Below are positions 13,663-23,257 of a DNA stretch of 64,000 nucleotides, piece by piece. This stretch comes from Chryseobacterium sp. OV279. Lineage in GTDB: Bacteria > Bacteroidota > Bacteroidia > Flavobacteriales > Weeksellaceae. The notes beneath the pieces were generated by a model. The model saw only the letters and a program-made list of their open reading frames with translations, made no database searches and had not been told where the DNA came from. A program made the translations under genes and the position numbers. Every line of letters starts with the position of its first letter. Position 1 is the stretch's first letter. Location of the stretch: positions 124,001 to 188,000 of the forward strand of contig NZ_FQUD01000005.1 in assembly GCF_900128945.1 (NCBI RefSeq), in the 5' to 3' direction.

Positions 13663-13908
13663 TTGAAAAAGCCAGTGAGAAAGATTTTTTCTGAAAGTGA
13701 AATTCAGTTGATGAATACCGCAATTGAACAAAATTTTCTGATAAGGACGGTTTTCCGCGTGAGCGATGGTAACGGATATCCTTTTTTGTATGCAAAAAAG
13801 ATAGCAGTGAACGTAGCGACCCGAGTTGTTGCTTTCAGCGGTGGCCAGGGACACGCCCAAGATCTTACGGATTGGAAAAATAAGTTTAAGAACGGTTTTC
13901 TGAAATGA
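13663..13908 (+). CDS. Small protein of unknown function between tRNA-like RNA and slipin
   Basis: 81 residues from a TTG start (MKKPVRKIFSE). It is a basic, soluble protein with a central hydrophobic stretch (IAVNVATRVVAFSGG) and no recognised motif. It stands 100 nt before the slipin gene and after the P2-driven RNA, so it is probably in that transcript. I do not recognise the family. The reading frame could also be part of a structured 5' leader, hence the moderate score. Confidence 0.45.
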   Translation: MKKPVRKIFSESEIQLMNTAIEQNFLIRTVFRVSDGNGYPFLYAKKIAVNVATRVVAFSGGQGHAQDLTDWKNKFKNGFLK

Positions 13909-14008
13909 TTGGAGCTTTTTGAAACTCCTTTGCTTCCGCCATTTTTTGGAAGAAAGAAACTCGGTTTTCTCTTTTTAATTGAAATAACAACACTAAAAAT
14001 ATAATAAA

Positions 14009-15520
14009 ATGATAAAAAATGTACACATTAAAGCCTACCAAATGGGTTTGGTCTTCAAAAACCGAAACTTAATTGAAGTTCTTAAAGAAGGTAATCATTA
14101 TATCTTCGGAAATAAATCGGTCACAGTCTATGAGATGAAATCAAGGTTTGAAGCCGGTGAAGATTTACCGATTCTGTTGAAAAATGAAACCCTGAAAAAC
14201 CTTTTGGAAACCGTAGAAGTGAAAGACGGAGAAATCATTTTAGTTCATGAAAACGGAACTTTTAAAGATGTTTTGACTGTTGGACAGTATGCATTCTGGA
14301 AAGGAATGGTCAACAGAGAATTTCAGAAAATCGACTTAACCAAGATTGAGATCCCGGAAGAAATCTCCAAGACAATTTTGGAAAATATAAAGGTGAAAAG
14401 CTTTGTAAGAAAGTTTCTTGTGCCTCATCACAACAAAGGTTTATTGTTAATTGACGGTAAATTAACTCAGATATTGGAAAGCGGTATTTACTCCTTCTGG
14501 AACAATGATATTTCAGTTGAGGTTAAGTTAATTGATCCCAATTATGAAGTAAAATCGCAGTTTGGAACGCATGAAAATGTAGCTGCTTTACTAAAAAATG
14601 AAACCCTGAAAAACCTTTTGGAAATCGTAGAGGTAAAAGATGGTGAAATCCTTTTGATGTATGAAAACGGGACTTTAAAGGATGTTCTGAACGTTGGACA
14701 ATATGCATTCTGGATGGATATTACGGAAAGAACCTTTCAAAAAGTGGATTTGACGAAAGTTGAAATCACCGAGGATATCCCGAATACCATCCTGGAAAAT
14801 TCAAGGTTGAGACATTACGTAAGAAAATTTACTGTACCGAATCAGTATAAAGGACTGTTGATCATTGGTGGTAAATTGGTGAACACTCTGGAAGCGGGAA
14901 CCTACTGTTTTTGGAATAATGAAATTTCCATCGATGTCAACACGGTTGATATGCGAATGCAGCAAATGGAAATTGCAGGTCAGGAGCTTTTGACTAAGGA
15001 TAAAGCGATGCTGAGAATCAATTTTTATGTGAGTTTTCAGGTACAGAGTATCGAAAAAGCACTGATGGAAAATAAAGAATATGATAAGCAATTATATATT
15101 CTGATGCAGCTGGCATTGCGTGAGTTTGTAGGAGCTTTGACACTGGATGAACTGTTGCTGAAGAAAGATGCGGTAGGTAAAGAAATTCTTGAAAATCTGG
15201 GTGAAAAAGCCGGTGATTTAGGAATCAGAGCTTTTGATGCGGGTATCCGTGACGTGATCTTAACTGGTGAAATGAAGGAAATTATGAACCAGGTTTTGAT
15301 CGCTGAGAAAAAAGCTCAGGCTAACAGCATCATGCGCCGTGAAGAAACGGCTTCCACAAGAAGTTTGCTGAACACTGCAAAACTGATGGAAGAAAATGAA
15401 GTTTTATGGAAGCTGAAAGAAATGGAGTATATGGAAAAAATCGCAGAAAAGATTGGTGATATTACCGTTTCCGGAAACAGCAACATCGTTTCCCAGCTGA
15501 AAGAAATTTTCACAAAATAA
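14009..15520 (+). CDS. Slipin/SPFH-family protein with internal duplication
   Basis: 503 residues. Residues ~50-175 and ~190-320 are two copies of the same block (compare LLKNETLKNLLE, VGQYAFW and VRKF). The C-terminal half is the SPFH/band-7 core (VNTVDMRMQQMEIAGQELLT, then the typical LREFVGALTLDELL) with a helical tail. There is no N-terminal membrane hairpin, unlike classical slipins. Slipins recur beside RtcB, Ro60 and other RNA-repair genes in bacteria, and this one lies downstream of regulon promoter P2. It may scaffold the repair complex. Function is inferred from family and context. Confidence 0.85.
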   Translation: MIKNVHIKAYQMGLVFKNRNLIEVLKEGNHYIFGNKSVTVYEMKSRFEAGEDLPILLKNETLKNLLETVEVKDGEIILVHENGTFKDVLTVGQYAFWKGMVNREFQKIDLTKIEIPEEISKTILENIKVKSFVRKFLVPHHNKGLLLIDGKLTQILESGIYSFWNNDISVEVKLIDPNYEVKSQFGTHENVAALLKNETLKNLLEIVEVKDGEILLMYENGTLKDVLNVGQYAFWMDITERTFQKVDLTKVEITEDIPNTILENSRLRHYVRKFTVPNQYKGLLIIGGKLVNTLEAGTYCFWNNEISIDVNTVDMRMQQMEIAGQELLTKDKAMLRINFYVSFQVQSIEKALMENKEYDKQLYILMQLALREFVGALTLDELLLKKDAVGKEILENLGEKAGDLGIRAFDAGIRDVILTGEMKEIMNQVLIAEKKAQANSIMRREETASTRSLLNTAKLMEENEVLWKLKEMEYMEKIAEKIGDITVSGNSNIVSQLKEIFTK

Positions 15521-15688
15521 AAACTGATAACTGTTACTATAGGGGTAGGCTCGTGTAAAAACGGTCTGCCCTTTTTAAATCCTAATGGTCAAAAGAAGAG
15601 AAAAGATAGAAATACACCTAAAGAAAAGAGATAAATCCATATTTTTAGCACCGGCTGAAGAGATGGATTTTATTATTTTGAAAAGATC

Positions 15689-17947
15689 ATGGACACAAGA
15701 ATAGTATATACAAAAAGAGATAAAACAGTACTTGAAGAAAGCAGTCTTCATGAGCAAAGATCATATTTAAAACATACCTATATTGATGATGTGCTGAGAA
15801 AGACCGAACAGTTTTATTTTCAGAATATCAATTCTGTTAAGGTGTATCTTACCGATGAGGAAATCCCGGATGAATACATCCTGATGGAGCATGTACTGGC
15901 AGGCGGAGTGAATATTATAAGGACTAAAAATCATAGAGAAGGTCAATTCGTCCACGAGAGAAGGTACAAAAGTTTTGAACTTGATATTGAAAATTTTTCT
16001 GTCTATGACCAGCAGGATAGAATTGTGGCTTCATATAGTATACACGATACAAACGGGAATGTATTCCTGAAGAAATATTTCTATCTGAATAATGGGGAAT
16101 CGGTAGAATTTAAATATTTCGAAGACGGAAGACCTTACCTGAAAAAGAAAGAAATTCTCCAGTCTCTTATGGATGCATCCGGAATCAACAGTACAGATCC
16201 ATCATGGAATCATTATCTGCAGTTTTTCCCGTTCCCTTTTTCAGATGAAAGAATAGAACTAGAAACCGCGCGCTATTTTTCAACAGATGATGAAGACCAG
16301 GAAATGACACTTAGAGAAGCTTTCTTTAAACGGAATTTTGATAAAAAAGTATACAGAAATCAGAAGCTTACCTATATTGAACATTTTGAAAATCTGCAAA
16401 GGATCAATAAGACCTATCTGATCTATGACGATACGGGTTTTAAACCAAAAGATGGCGACTTTTCTCTGGAAATTGAAGTACAGTATTTAAAAGAAAAGAG
16501 AAATGGTTTTACCCAATGGGAATCCGATTTTTACAGAAAAAATATACTGAGCGAAAAGAAAATATGGGTCACTGATGTACTGGAAAAAAAGATCTTTGCA
16601 CAATACATCGATGTCGTTACCGGAAAGACCGTAGCCTTTGAAAAGGATGCCTATTATTGTGATTCGCGATATTCAAACCTGGAAGATTTCAGATATAAGG
16701 AAGACGGGCAGCTGGACCCGACCTGTAGGATCGTATATGACGATTGGGATGGTGAATCGTATTCATTGGAAGAAATGCATGAGAACGGTTTTTTTAATTC
16801 TGAATACGGGAAATATTTCCTGTCCGCATTTCCTGAGATTCCTGAAATTTCAGATCCTGTAAAAACATATAAGATTGTTTATAAAAATCATCTGGATGAG
16901 GTAATTTCTAAAAAAGAGACCCAATCGCTTTATGAATATACTGAAGAAATCTATCAAAATAGCAAGCTTGTTAAAAGGAAAACCTACAAAGCCCATTCGA
17001 AAGAAGATCTCAGAAAAAGAAAATACTACGTTACCAAAGCATCCTATCATGATGATATAAAAGACAGCTCCAATCTGGAAAATTCAACAAACTATGATGA
17101 GGAAATATACTACAATAAAAGAGTGGTTAATAATTATATGGTTTACGATTTTATCATCCGGAATGACTGGGCCATGAAAGCAGCTCAATTATCAGGAACA
17201 GTGGTGTATGACAACTATTACAGAGTTGTTTCCAGAATGACCTGTGATCGTTTTTCAAAAAAATTGATAGAAGCTTTCAAAGTGATCTATATGCAAGTCT
17301 CTCCTTTATTGGGCCAAAATTTTGTCAGAGTGAATTTCAATAAAGAAGGAGATGTGGAAAGTTATACGGACAGCCGTTATGATATCCAACATACGGATTC
17401 CAAAGAAAAATTTATGGCAAACAATTCAGGAAGAAATCCGTTTTTTCTGAACTATCATAGAAATCTGGACAGCCTGGTTCCTGAAAATCCGGCGTTCCCG
17501 TTGATGAATTTTACGGTCAGGAAATTGAAATTTGGGGATGAAATAGCGTCAGAAAGCGAGATGACAGTTTTGAGAGGTGATTCAGCAGTTACCGTTGCCG
17601 TCAATAAATTTGACACTTATTATTTTCTGGGTGCTGATCAATCTTTAAATGATTACGTGAGAATATTTCCGGACGGATTTTTTAACATTTTTTTTCATAA
17701 TATAAAGAAAGAAGAGCATACCGTGGAATCAGACTTTTTTGGATACGGAATCACTGCGCATTTTTCAATTAACCTCGAAGATAAAGAAATCAATTGCCAG
17801 TTTCACGACAGTCACGGCGATCATATAACCTTCAGGAAAACAGGGTCCAACGAGAAAACGGATATTTATGGTTTTTTCAAAGATGAAAGAAGAATTCCAT
17901 TTAACTTTTATTCGGAAATGCTCGCAGAACTGCTGTTGAAAGCATAA
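15689..17947 (+). CDS. Large protein of unknown function
   Basis: 752 residues, no signal peptide and no membrane segment. It is rich in Tyr, Asp, Glu and Lys with repeated short beta-like segments such as YFYLNNGESVEFKYFEDG and VNFNKEGDVESYTDSRYD, which resemble tandem MORN/wall-associated-type strand repeats, though I cannot prove that. No catalytic motif is evident. It lies 170 nt after the slipin gene and before the HEAT-like/SWIM operon. I do not recognise the family. Confidence 0.65.
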   Translation: MDTRIVYTKRDKTVLEESSLHEQRSYLKHTYIDDVLRKTEQFYFQNINSVKVYLTDEEIPDEYILMEHVLAGGVNIIRTKNHREGQFVHERRYKSFELDIENFSVYDQQDRIVASYSIHDTNGNVFLKKYFYLNNGESVEFKYFEDGRPYLKKKEILQSLMDASGINSTDPSWNHYLQFFPFPFSDERIELETARYFSTDDEDQEMTLREAFFKRNFDKKVYRNQKLTYIEHFENLQRINKTYLIYDDTGFKPKDGDFSLEIEVQYLKEKRNGFTQWESDFYRKNILSEKKIWVTDVLEKKIFAQYIDVVTGKTVAFEKDAYYCDSRYSNLEDFRYKEDGQLDPTCRIVYDDWDGESYSLEEMHENGFFNSEYGKYFLSAFPEIPEISDPVKTYKIVYKNHLDEVISKKETQSLYEYTEEIYQNSKLVKRKTYKAHSKEDLRKRKYYVTKASYHDDIKDSSNLENSTNYDEEIYYNKRVVNNYMVYDFIIRNDWAMKAAQLSGTVVYDNYYRVVSRMTCDRFSKKLIEAFKVIYMQVSPLLGQNFVRVNFNKEGDVESYTDSRYDIQHTDSKEKFMANNSGRNPFFLNYHRNLDSLVPENPAFPLMNFTVRKLKFGDEIASESEMTVLRGDSAVTVAVNKFDTYYFLGADQSLNDYVRIFPDGFFNIFFHNIKKEEHTVESDFFGYGITAHFSINLEDKEINCQFHDSHGDHITFRKTGSNEKTDIYGFFKDERRIPFNFYSEMLAELLLKA

Positions 17948-18031
17948 TTTTTTGTTAAAAAAATCACTTTACTGGGATATTTCAATGTCTGTCAGTCATT
18001 TTTTGTTATTTTAGTCCTCAAGATTGGAATT

Positions 18032-20578
18032 ATGCTTATTGAAGATGAATTGAAGACGATTTATTTAAATTATAGAATCAAGGATATTGTTCCTTTTCTC
18101 ATAAAGCTGACCCCAAAAGAAAAGAAGGAAACTGCAGTTATTTTAAAGAAATTTTTAAATAAAGACTGGGGCCATAATCACGTTTCTATGCTGGCCGCTC
18201 TGGCCTGCAGCACCCACCGGGACGAATATGCAAAACTGTCGCCCGGTTATTACGCCGTCCCAATACATCTCGTTGACGAATTATTCGAATCTTACACGCC
18301 GGAATGGCTCGGAAACAGCTATCCGTTTCTCAGGAATATTGACTACCTGAAAGTCCTGGAATGGCAACAGAAAGGTTATCTTATCCTCGATGATGAAATT
18401 GCTGCCCATCTTCTTTCGGAATCATTGGTTTCAGACCATACCGCAGAAGAAATTCTTTTCACCTATCCTGAAACACTGGATGCTCATATCTGGCTCCTTT
18501 TTCAGTATATTTCCAATATCACGTATCATTATAAAAACGATAAAAACTGGAAGGTCTTCTTTAAAGATCTTGTCCAAAAAAATAAAATTGACCGTTTAAA
18601 AGTTTTACAATCCTGCCTGAATGCAGTGAGTCTCAATTTTTCCAAAGACCATAATATGTGGTTTCTGGAACTTTTTTCATATTTGGAACCTTATTCACAG
18701 GAGATTTTAGCACTTCAGGAGAACCTATTCTCAGTTTTCCATGCTTCACAACAGGCACTTTTTGTTCCGGTACTGAAAATTATTAGCCCGGTTATCACGG
18801 AACCAGATTTTAAAACACTCGATTTTCTTAATGCTACAGCAACTTTACCCAGTCTTCAGGTTAAAAATATTCTGAATACATGGCTTCAGACGGTTGAGAA
18901 AATAGCGAAGAACGATAAAAAAATCAGGGAAGAGATCTGTCTTTTCGTGCTACCTGTTTTTATGAGCAAAGACGCTTCTATACAGACCAAAGTAGCCAAA
19001 ATCATTACAAAATATGGTGATCCCGGTTCTGAAAAGTATAAGAATGAATTACAGGCTTACACAGAATCTCTACTGTCAGATCCTAAAAAAGAGCTTGAAA
19101 AATTCCTTATCAACCATAATAATGAAGCTCTGGAATCTGTAGAGGCTGAAGAACCAACTTCCTGGCATATATCTCAACCGATTTCTCCTATTGAAAGCAT
19201 CAGTGATCTGATATTCTTTGCGCCACAGGTTTTCAGCAAAAACAAGCCCAATGATCTTGATCTTTTTATAGATGCTTTGCTGAGGTTCAATACAGAGATC
19301 AGTGAAGAGCACCTTACACAGCTGGAACCGGCTTTCAAAGCAGCCCTTAAAGTAAAAGAAAGTGTAGGGATGCACCATTTGTATGCTACATTTTTTATGG
19401 CATACGCACTTTTAAAACTGAAAAAAGGATCTCCGCTACTCAATAAAGCAAAGAAAGAATTTCCGGCTCTTGAAAACTGGATTGGAAAGCGTACACCTTT
19501 GATCTTTAAAGCCTATCATCAAATTCTTTTGGGAGTATTTGATCTTTTAAAACAAGGAAAAAACCTTCCGTTACTTTCAGTCGCGGATCATACACCTTGC
19601 TGGATTGATATTCGAATACTTATAGATCAATTAAAAATATACCAGGATCAGAAAGAACTTCCCGTTCCTTTCGATCTGCAGAGAGCAGTGCTTCGGGTAC
19701 GAAAAGAGAATTTCGAAGAAGCACAAAAGTATGCTCACAAGCAGCTTAGTGAAGAATATGTACAACTGTTGGAACCCATTTTTGATCCGGAATATTATAG
19801 AAATATTTACGACAAGTCTTATCTGGAAGGCAATTTCGACAGAAAGTTAGGCATCAGAAAAATATACAAAGGCTACATAGCAGAAGAAATTCCAGAGCTT
19901 ACAATAACGATTGAAAATAAAGAAATTCCCGGAGATGCACCGCTGCTGGATCATTTATTTAACTCCTATCACGGCATCTATGATCAGGATCTGATCCGGA
20001 TTTTATACACTGCTCCGTACTTTTCGGGGGCTGTTTTTGCTAAAAAATGTAACGAAACCCTGTCCAATGCTGTTTATCAATATGACAGCAGAACCAATAC
20101 CGAATTTTTAGATGCCTGGATGAAGTTGAATCTTCCATGTCAGAAGATGCATTATTTATTCCTGTCCGCGGCTATGTTCAGCAAGGATAAAACCTTCTCT
20201 GGTACGGCTTTTGAAGCGATTGTTCATAAGATAGTTTCAGAGGATTTTGACCCCGGAATATTAGGAATAATGATCGGTGAAAAGATCAGTCACGGACTGG
20301 TTACGGTGAAAAGACTTACGGATGGACTTTCCGGCTTTATCGGATTGAATGCCAGTCACAACCATGCTTTTGAAAAACTATTAATACCCATTCTTACAGC
20401 GATAGATCGTCCCGTTTTTAATCTCAAAAAGATTTTAGAGATGTACTATGAGCTGCTGCACCTTAATCAGTCCGAAGTTGATGGTGCGGTGGCTGCCAGG
20501 CTGGAAGAATGGAAAAACGAAAATAACCTGAAAAAAATTATCATCAAATTAAAAACAAATGAAAGAAAGACTTTATGA
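18032..20578 (+). CDS. DUF6493-type HEAT-like repeat protein 1
   Basis: 848 residues, alpha-helical throughout with HEAT-like units (for example LPVFMSKDASIQTKVAKIITKYG and the C-terminal TAIDRPVFNLKKILEMYYELL). It is paralogous along its whole length with the next gene, sharing SKDESIQTKAAKII and NLKKILDIYHEVLALNQSE. Such proteins occur with SWIM zinc-finger proteins and MolR-type regulators in Bacteroidota. No catalytic residues are visible. Its 3' end overlaps the next start by 20 nt, so the genes are coupled. Function unknown. Confidence 0.75.
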   Translation: MLIEDELKTIYLNYRIKDIVPFLIKLTPKEKKETAVILKKFLNKDWGHNHVSMLAALACSTHRDEYAKLSPGYYAVPIHLVDELFESYTPEWLGNSYPFLRNIDYLKVLEWQQKGYLILDDEIAAHLLSESLVSDHTAEEILFTYPETLDAHIWLLFQYISNITYHYKNDKNWKVFFKDLVQKNKIDRLKVLQSCLNAVSLNFSKDHNMWFLELFSYLEPYSQEILALQENLFSVFHASQQALFVPVLKIISPVITEPDFKTLDFLNATATLPSLQVKNILNTWLQTVEKIAKNDKKIREEICLFVLPVFMSKDASIQTKVAKIITKYGDPGSEKYKNELQAYTESLLSDPKKELEKFLINHNNEALESVEAEEPTSWHISQPISPIESISDLIFFAPQVFSKNKPNDLDLFIDALLRFNTEISEEHLTQLEPAFKAALKVKESVGMHHLYATFFMAYALLKLKKGSPLLNKAKKEFPALENWIGKRTPLIFKAYHQILLGVFDLLKQGKNLPLLSVADHTPCWIDIRILIDQLKIYQDQKELPVPFDLQRAVLRVRKENFEEAQKYAHKQLSEEYVQLLEPIFDPEYYRNIYDKSYLEGNFDRKLGIRKIYKGYIAEEIPELTITIENKEIPGDAPLLDHLFNSYHGIYDQDLIRILYTAPYFSGAVFAKKCNETLSNAVYQYDSRTNTEFLDAWMKLNLPCQKMHYLFLSAAMFSKDKTFSGTAFEAIVHKIVSEDFDPGILGIMIGEKISHGLVTVKRLTDGLSGFIGLNASHNHAFEKLLIPILTAIDRPVFNLKKILEMYYELLHLNQSEVDGAVAARLEEWKNENNLKKIIIKLKTNERKTL

Positions 20579-23255
20579 GATCCTTAATGAGGAAAAAGCA
20601 CATGAGATTATTCCGTTTCTGAAGCAGCTAAGCACAGAAGAAAGAAAAACCCTGGTACCCACAATAAAAAAGCTGGACCGGGAGATCAGTAAGATTGTAA
20701 TGACGAAAAACTCCTACCATACTGCCGGTTCTGCAGATCAGCACTCTATCATTGATATTGCATCATTTGTCTGCATGGATCAGAAGCATTACGGGAAAAA
20801 CTACTGGAGCCTTTTCAGAGACAAAGAACAGACCCGTAAGATACTGGAATGGGGATGCCCGCCGTGGTTTTCAGAATTTATCAATGATTCTATAGAAGCT
20901 GAATTTACAGCTTTTAATTATCAGGATATTCTTGAGTGGGCAGAAAAAGGCTATGTAAAACCCAGACCTGAACTGCTGGGATACCATTTAAGTCTTCAGC
21001 CCTATGACCTGGATAAATCTCCGGAGACTCTGAATACCCACTTTTGGTATCTGTGCGAATTTCCATCGAAATCACTCCCTTTTACAAGAGAATGGCTTCC
21101 TTTGGTTCAAAAGCTGATTGCCGAAAACAAAATTGAAAGAAAAAGATTTCTTAAGGAATGCCTTCTGGCAGCCAACAGAAATTTTAATAAAAACGTGACC
21201 GGATGGTTCATGGATGCATTCAATATCCTGAAACCTTCAAACGAAGAACTGATCATGCTTCAGGACGAACTGATGGCAGGATTGGCTTCCGTACAGTCGA
21301 AGGCGGTGAATACCATGCTGGCTCATTTGAAAAAAATAGTTCCGGAATCAGAATTCAAAACCAGTGAGTTTTCCCATTTCCTTCCGAACCTGTTAAGTTC
21401 AGAGGTCAAAACGGTGGTGGCAGCCAGTCTTGCTGTGACAGAAAATATCTTTCAGAAAAAGAAAACCGATACTGAAAACCTGGGAATGGCTTTGAGCGCA
21501 GCGTTTGTAAGCAAAGATGAAAGCATACAGACTAAAGCGGCAAAGATCATCCAGAAATACATTCCTGTTTCCGAAGATATCCAGGAAGCCTTATCACATT
21601 ATGCAGATAATGTTTTGGCTAATGTAAGACCGGGACTCGCTGAATACATTGAAGATAAACAATTGGAACTGGATGCCGTAGAGCAGGAAAAGCTGGAACT
21701 GATCAGCGAAGAAAGCCGGGCTAAAGAGCCTGCCAGCTTTGAAGATTTGATGTTTTTCCTTCCGCAGGCGATAGAAAAGCCGGGGACGTATTATTATGAT
21801 CTGGCACTTGGTGGACTTGTCAAGTTTGCTGCTGATGCAGATGACGCATCCGTAAAACTTTTTGAACCCGTATTTCAGAAAGCCTGTAAAACTATTGCGA
21901 AATGGGAAGTACATCATTTTAATGTGCTGCTGTGCAATCTGATCATCAATTATGGACTGTCTTTAATGGAAAAATTCCCGGTTCAGCTTAAGAATCTGGA
22001 AAAAATATATAAAAGAACACAGGAAGACGAAGCGACAAGAGAAGTGTATTCAACCTACCATAAAAAGTTGGGTCCTATCCGGGATATCTATGCCGGAGGG
22101 GTGGCTATGAAGCCCTTCAAGCATATTGCAGTACAGGTTTTCAATAAAATAAAATCAGGAGATAAAACTCCGTTATTGTCTACAGTAACCCATGAACCAT
22201 GTTGGGTAAGTCCGGATGCATTGGTAGAAAGATTTGAAATTTATCAAAACGAAAATATAAAGCCTGATGATCTGGATGTACAGCTGGCACTGCAGCGTTG
22301 TTCACTTGAAAGAACATCAGACAGATTAAAGCTGGTGGAAGAAAAGCTGAAAGGTGAATACAAAGACCTGCTTCTTTTCTTTTTTAGTCCAAATGCAGCT
22401 CCGAAAGGAAAATTTGAACATCCATCATGGTGGATGACTGCCGGAATTACCCGTTCTCCGGGAACTGTTTTTAAAGAATTCAAAGACTTCGGATATGACG
22501 ATATTCCTAATGAATTCCTTACCGGCTCATATGAATGGAAAACAATTGACAGTAAAAAGAACTCCTATTATCCGGTTGAACTGAACATCAATGTTCCGAA
22601 ATATCATCTGAAAAAAAGAGAACATCCGCTTTTCCTGGAATTCTTTATTGCGGAGCAGAAACATTTCTCTGAAACCCCTTCATTCATGTGGAGTTTCCCG
22701 AATACCCTTGGAAATGTTTTTGCTAAGATCATTAAGGACTGTCTGTTTTATTCCGGAATCGCAGAAGTGTATGAAAGAACTCTGGTTCTGAATACGGCCC
22801 AGGCGCTTCATCAGATGAAAAAACCTCTGGATGCAATGGGATACCTGTTTCTGGGAACTATTTTCCTGGATGGCGATAAAGTCATTCGTGGAACCGCTGC
22901 TGAGATCTGGCTGGAACATGTTTCGCATAAAGTAATGGATAATGTACAGCTGGGCCGTGTGACCGGTTTGCATGAGAAACTCGAATGGGCGCCTGTGAAG
23001 AGATTTACGGATCTGGTACAGCATCAGATGCTCAATGTCAGCAAAGACCACAATCTGGCACTGGAACAGCTTCTTACCCATATTTTGCTGCAGATGGAAA
23101 CCCCTGTTACCAATCTGAAAAAAATATTGGATATTTACCACGAGGTTCTGGCTTTAAACCAATCTGAAGCTGATAAAAACTTAAAAGAAAAACTGAATAG
23201 CTGGAAAGAGAATTCCAGTCTGAAAAAAATCTGCAATCTTCTTCTAAAAAAATAG
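20559..23255 (+). CDS. DUF6493-type HEAT-like repeat protein 2
   Basis: 898 residues, paralogue of the preceding gene by tandem duplication. Helical HEAT-like repeats with the conserved C-terminal block NLKKILDIYHEVLALNQSEADKN (the matching block of copy 1 is NLKKILEMYYELLHLNQSEV). It carries an insertion around residues 630-680 not present in copy 1. It is followed after 2 nt by the SWIM protein gene, which supports a three-protein complex. Molecular role unknown. Confidence 0.75.
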   Translation: MKERLYEILNEEKAHEIIPFLKQLSTEERKTLVPTIKKLDREISKIVMTKNSYHTAGSADQHSIIDIASFVCMDQKHYGKNYWSLFRDKEQTRKILEWGCPPWFSEFINDSIEAEFTAFNYQDILEWAEKGYVKPRPELLGYHLSLQPYDLDKSPETLNTHFWYLCEFPSKSLPFTREWLPLVQKLIAENKIERKRFLKECLLAANRNFNKNVTGWFMDAFNILKPSNEELIMLQDELMAGLASVQSKAVNTMLAHLKKIVPESEFKTSEFSHFLPNLLSSEVKTVVAASLAVTENIFQKKKTDTENLGMALSAAFVSKDESIQTKAAKIIQKYIPVSEDIQEALSHYADNVLANVRPGLAEYIEDKQLELDAVEQEKLELISEESRAKEPASFEDLMFFLPQAIEKPGTYYYDLALGGLVKFAADADDASVKLFEPVFQKACKTIAKWEVHHFNVLLCNLIINYGLSLMEKFPVQLKNLEKIYKRTQEDEATREVYSTYHKKLGPIRDIYAGGVAMKPFKHIAVQVFNKIKSGDKTPLLSTVTHEPCWVSPDALVERFEIYQNENIKPDDLDVQLALQRCSLERTSDRLKLVEEKLKGEYKDLLLFFFSPNAAPKGKFEHPSWWMTAGITRSPGTVFKEFKDFGYDDIPNEFLTGSYEWKTIDSKKNSYYPVELNINVPKYHLKKREHPLFLEFFIAEQKHFSETPSFMWSFPNTLGNVFAKIIKDCLFYSGIAEVYERTLVLNTAQALHQMKKPLDAMGYLFLGTIFLDGDKVIRGTAAEIWLEHVSHKVMDNVQLGRVTGLHEKLEWAPVKRFTDLVQHQMLNVSKDHNLALEQLLTHILLQMETPVTNLKKILDIYHEVLALNQSEADKNLKEKLNSWKENSSLKKICNLLLKK

Positions 23256-23257
23256 AT

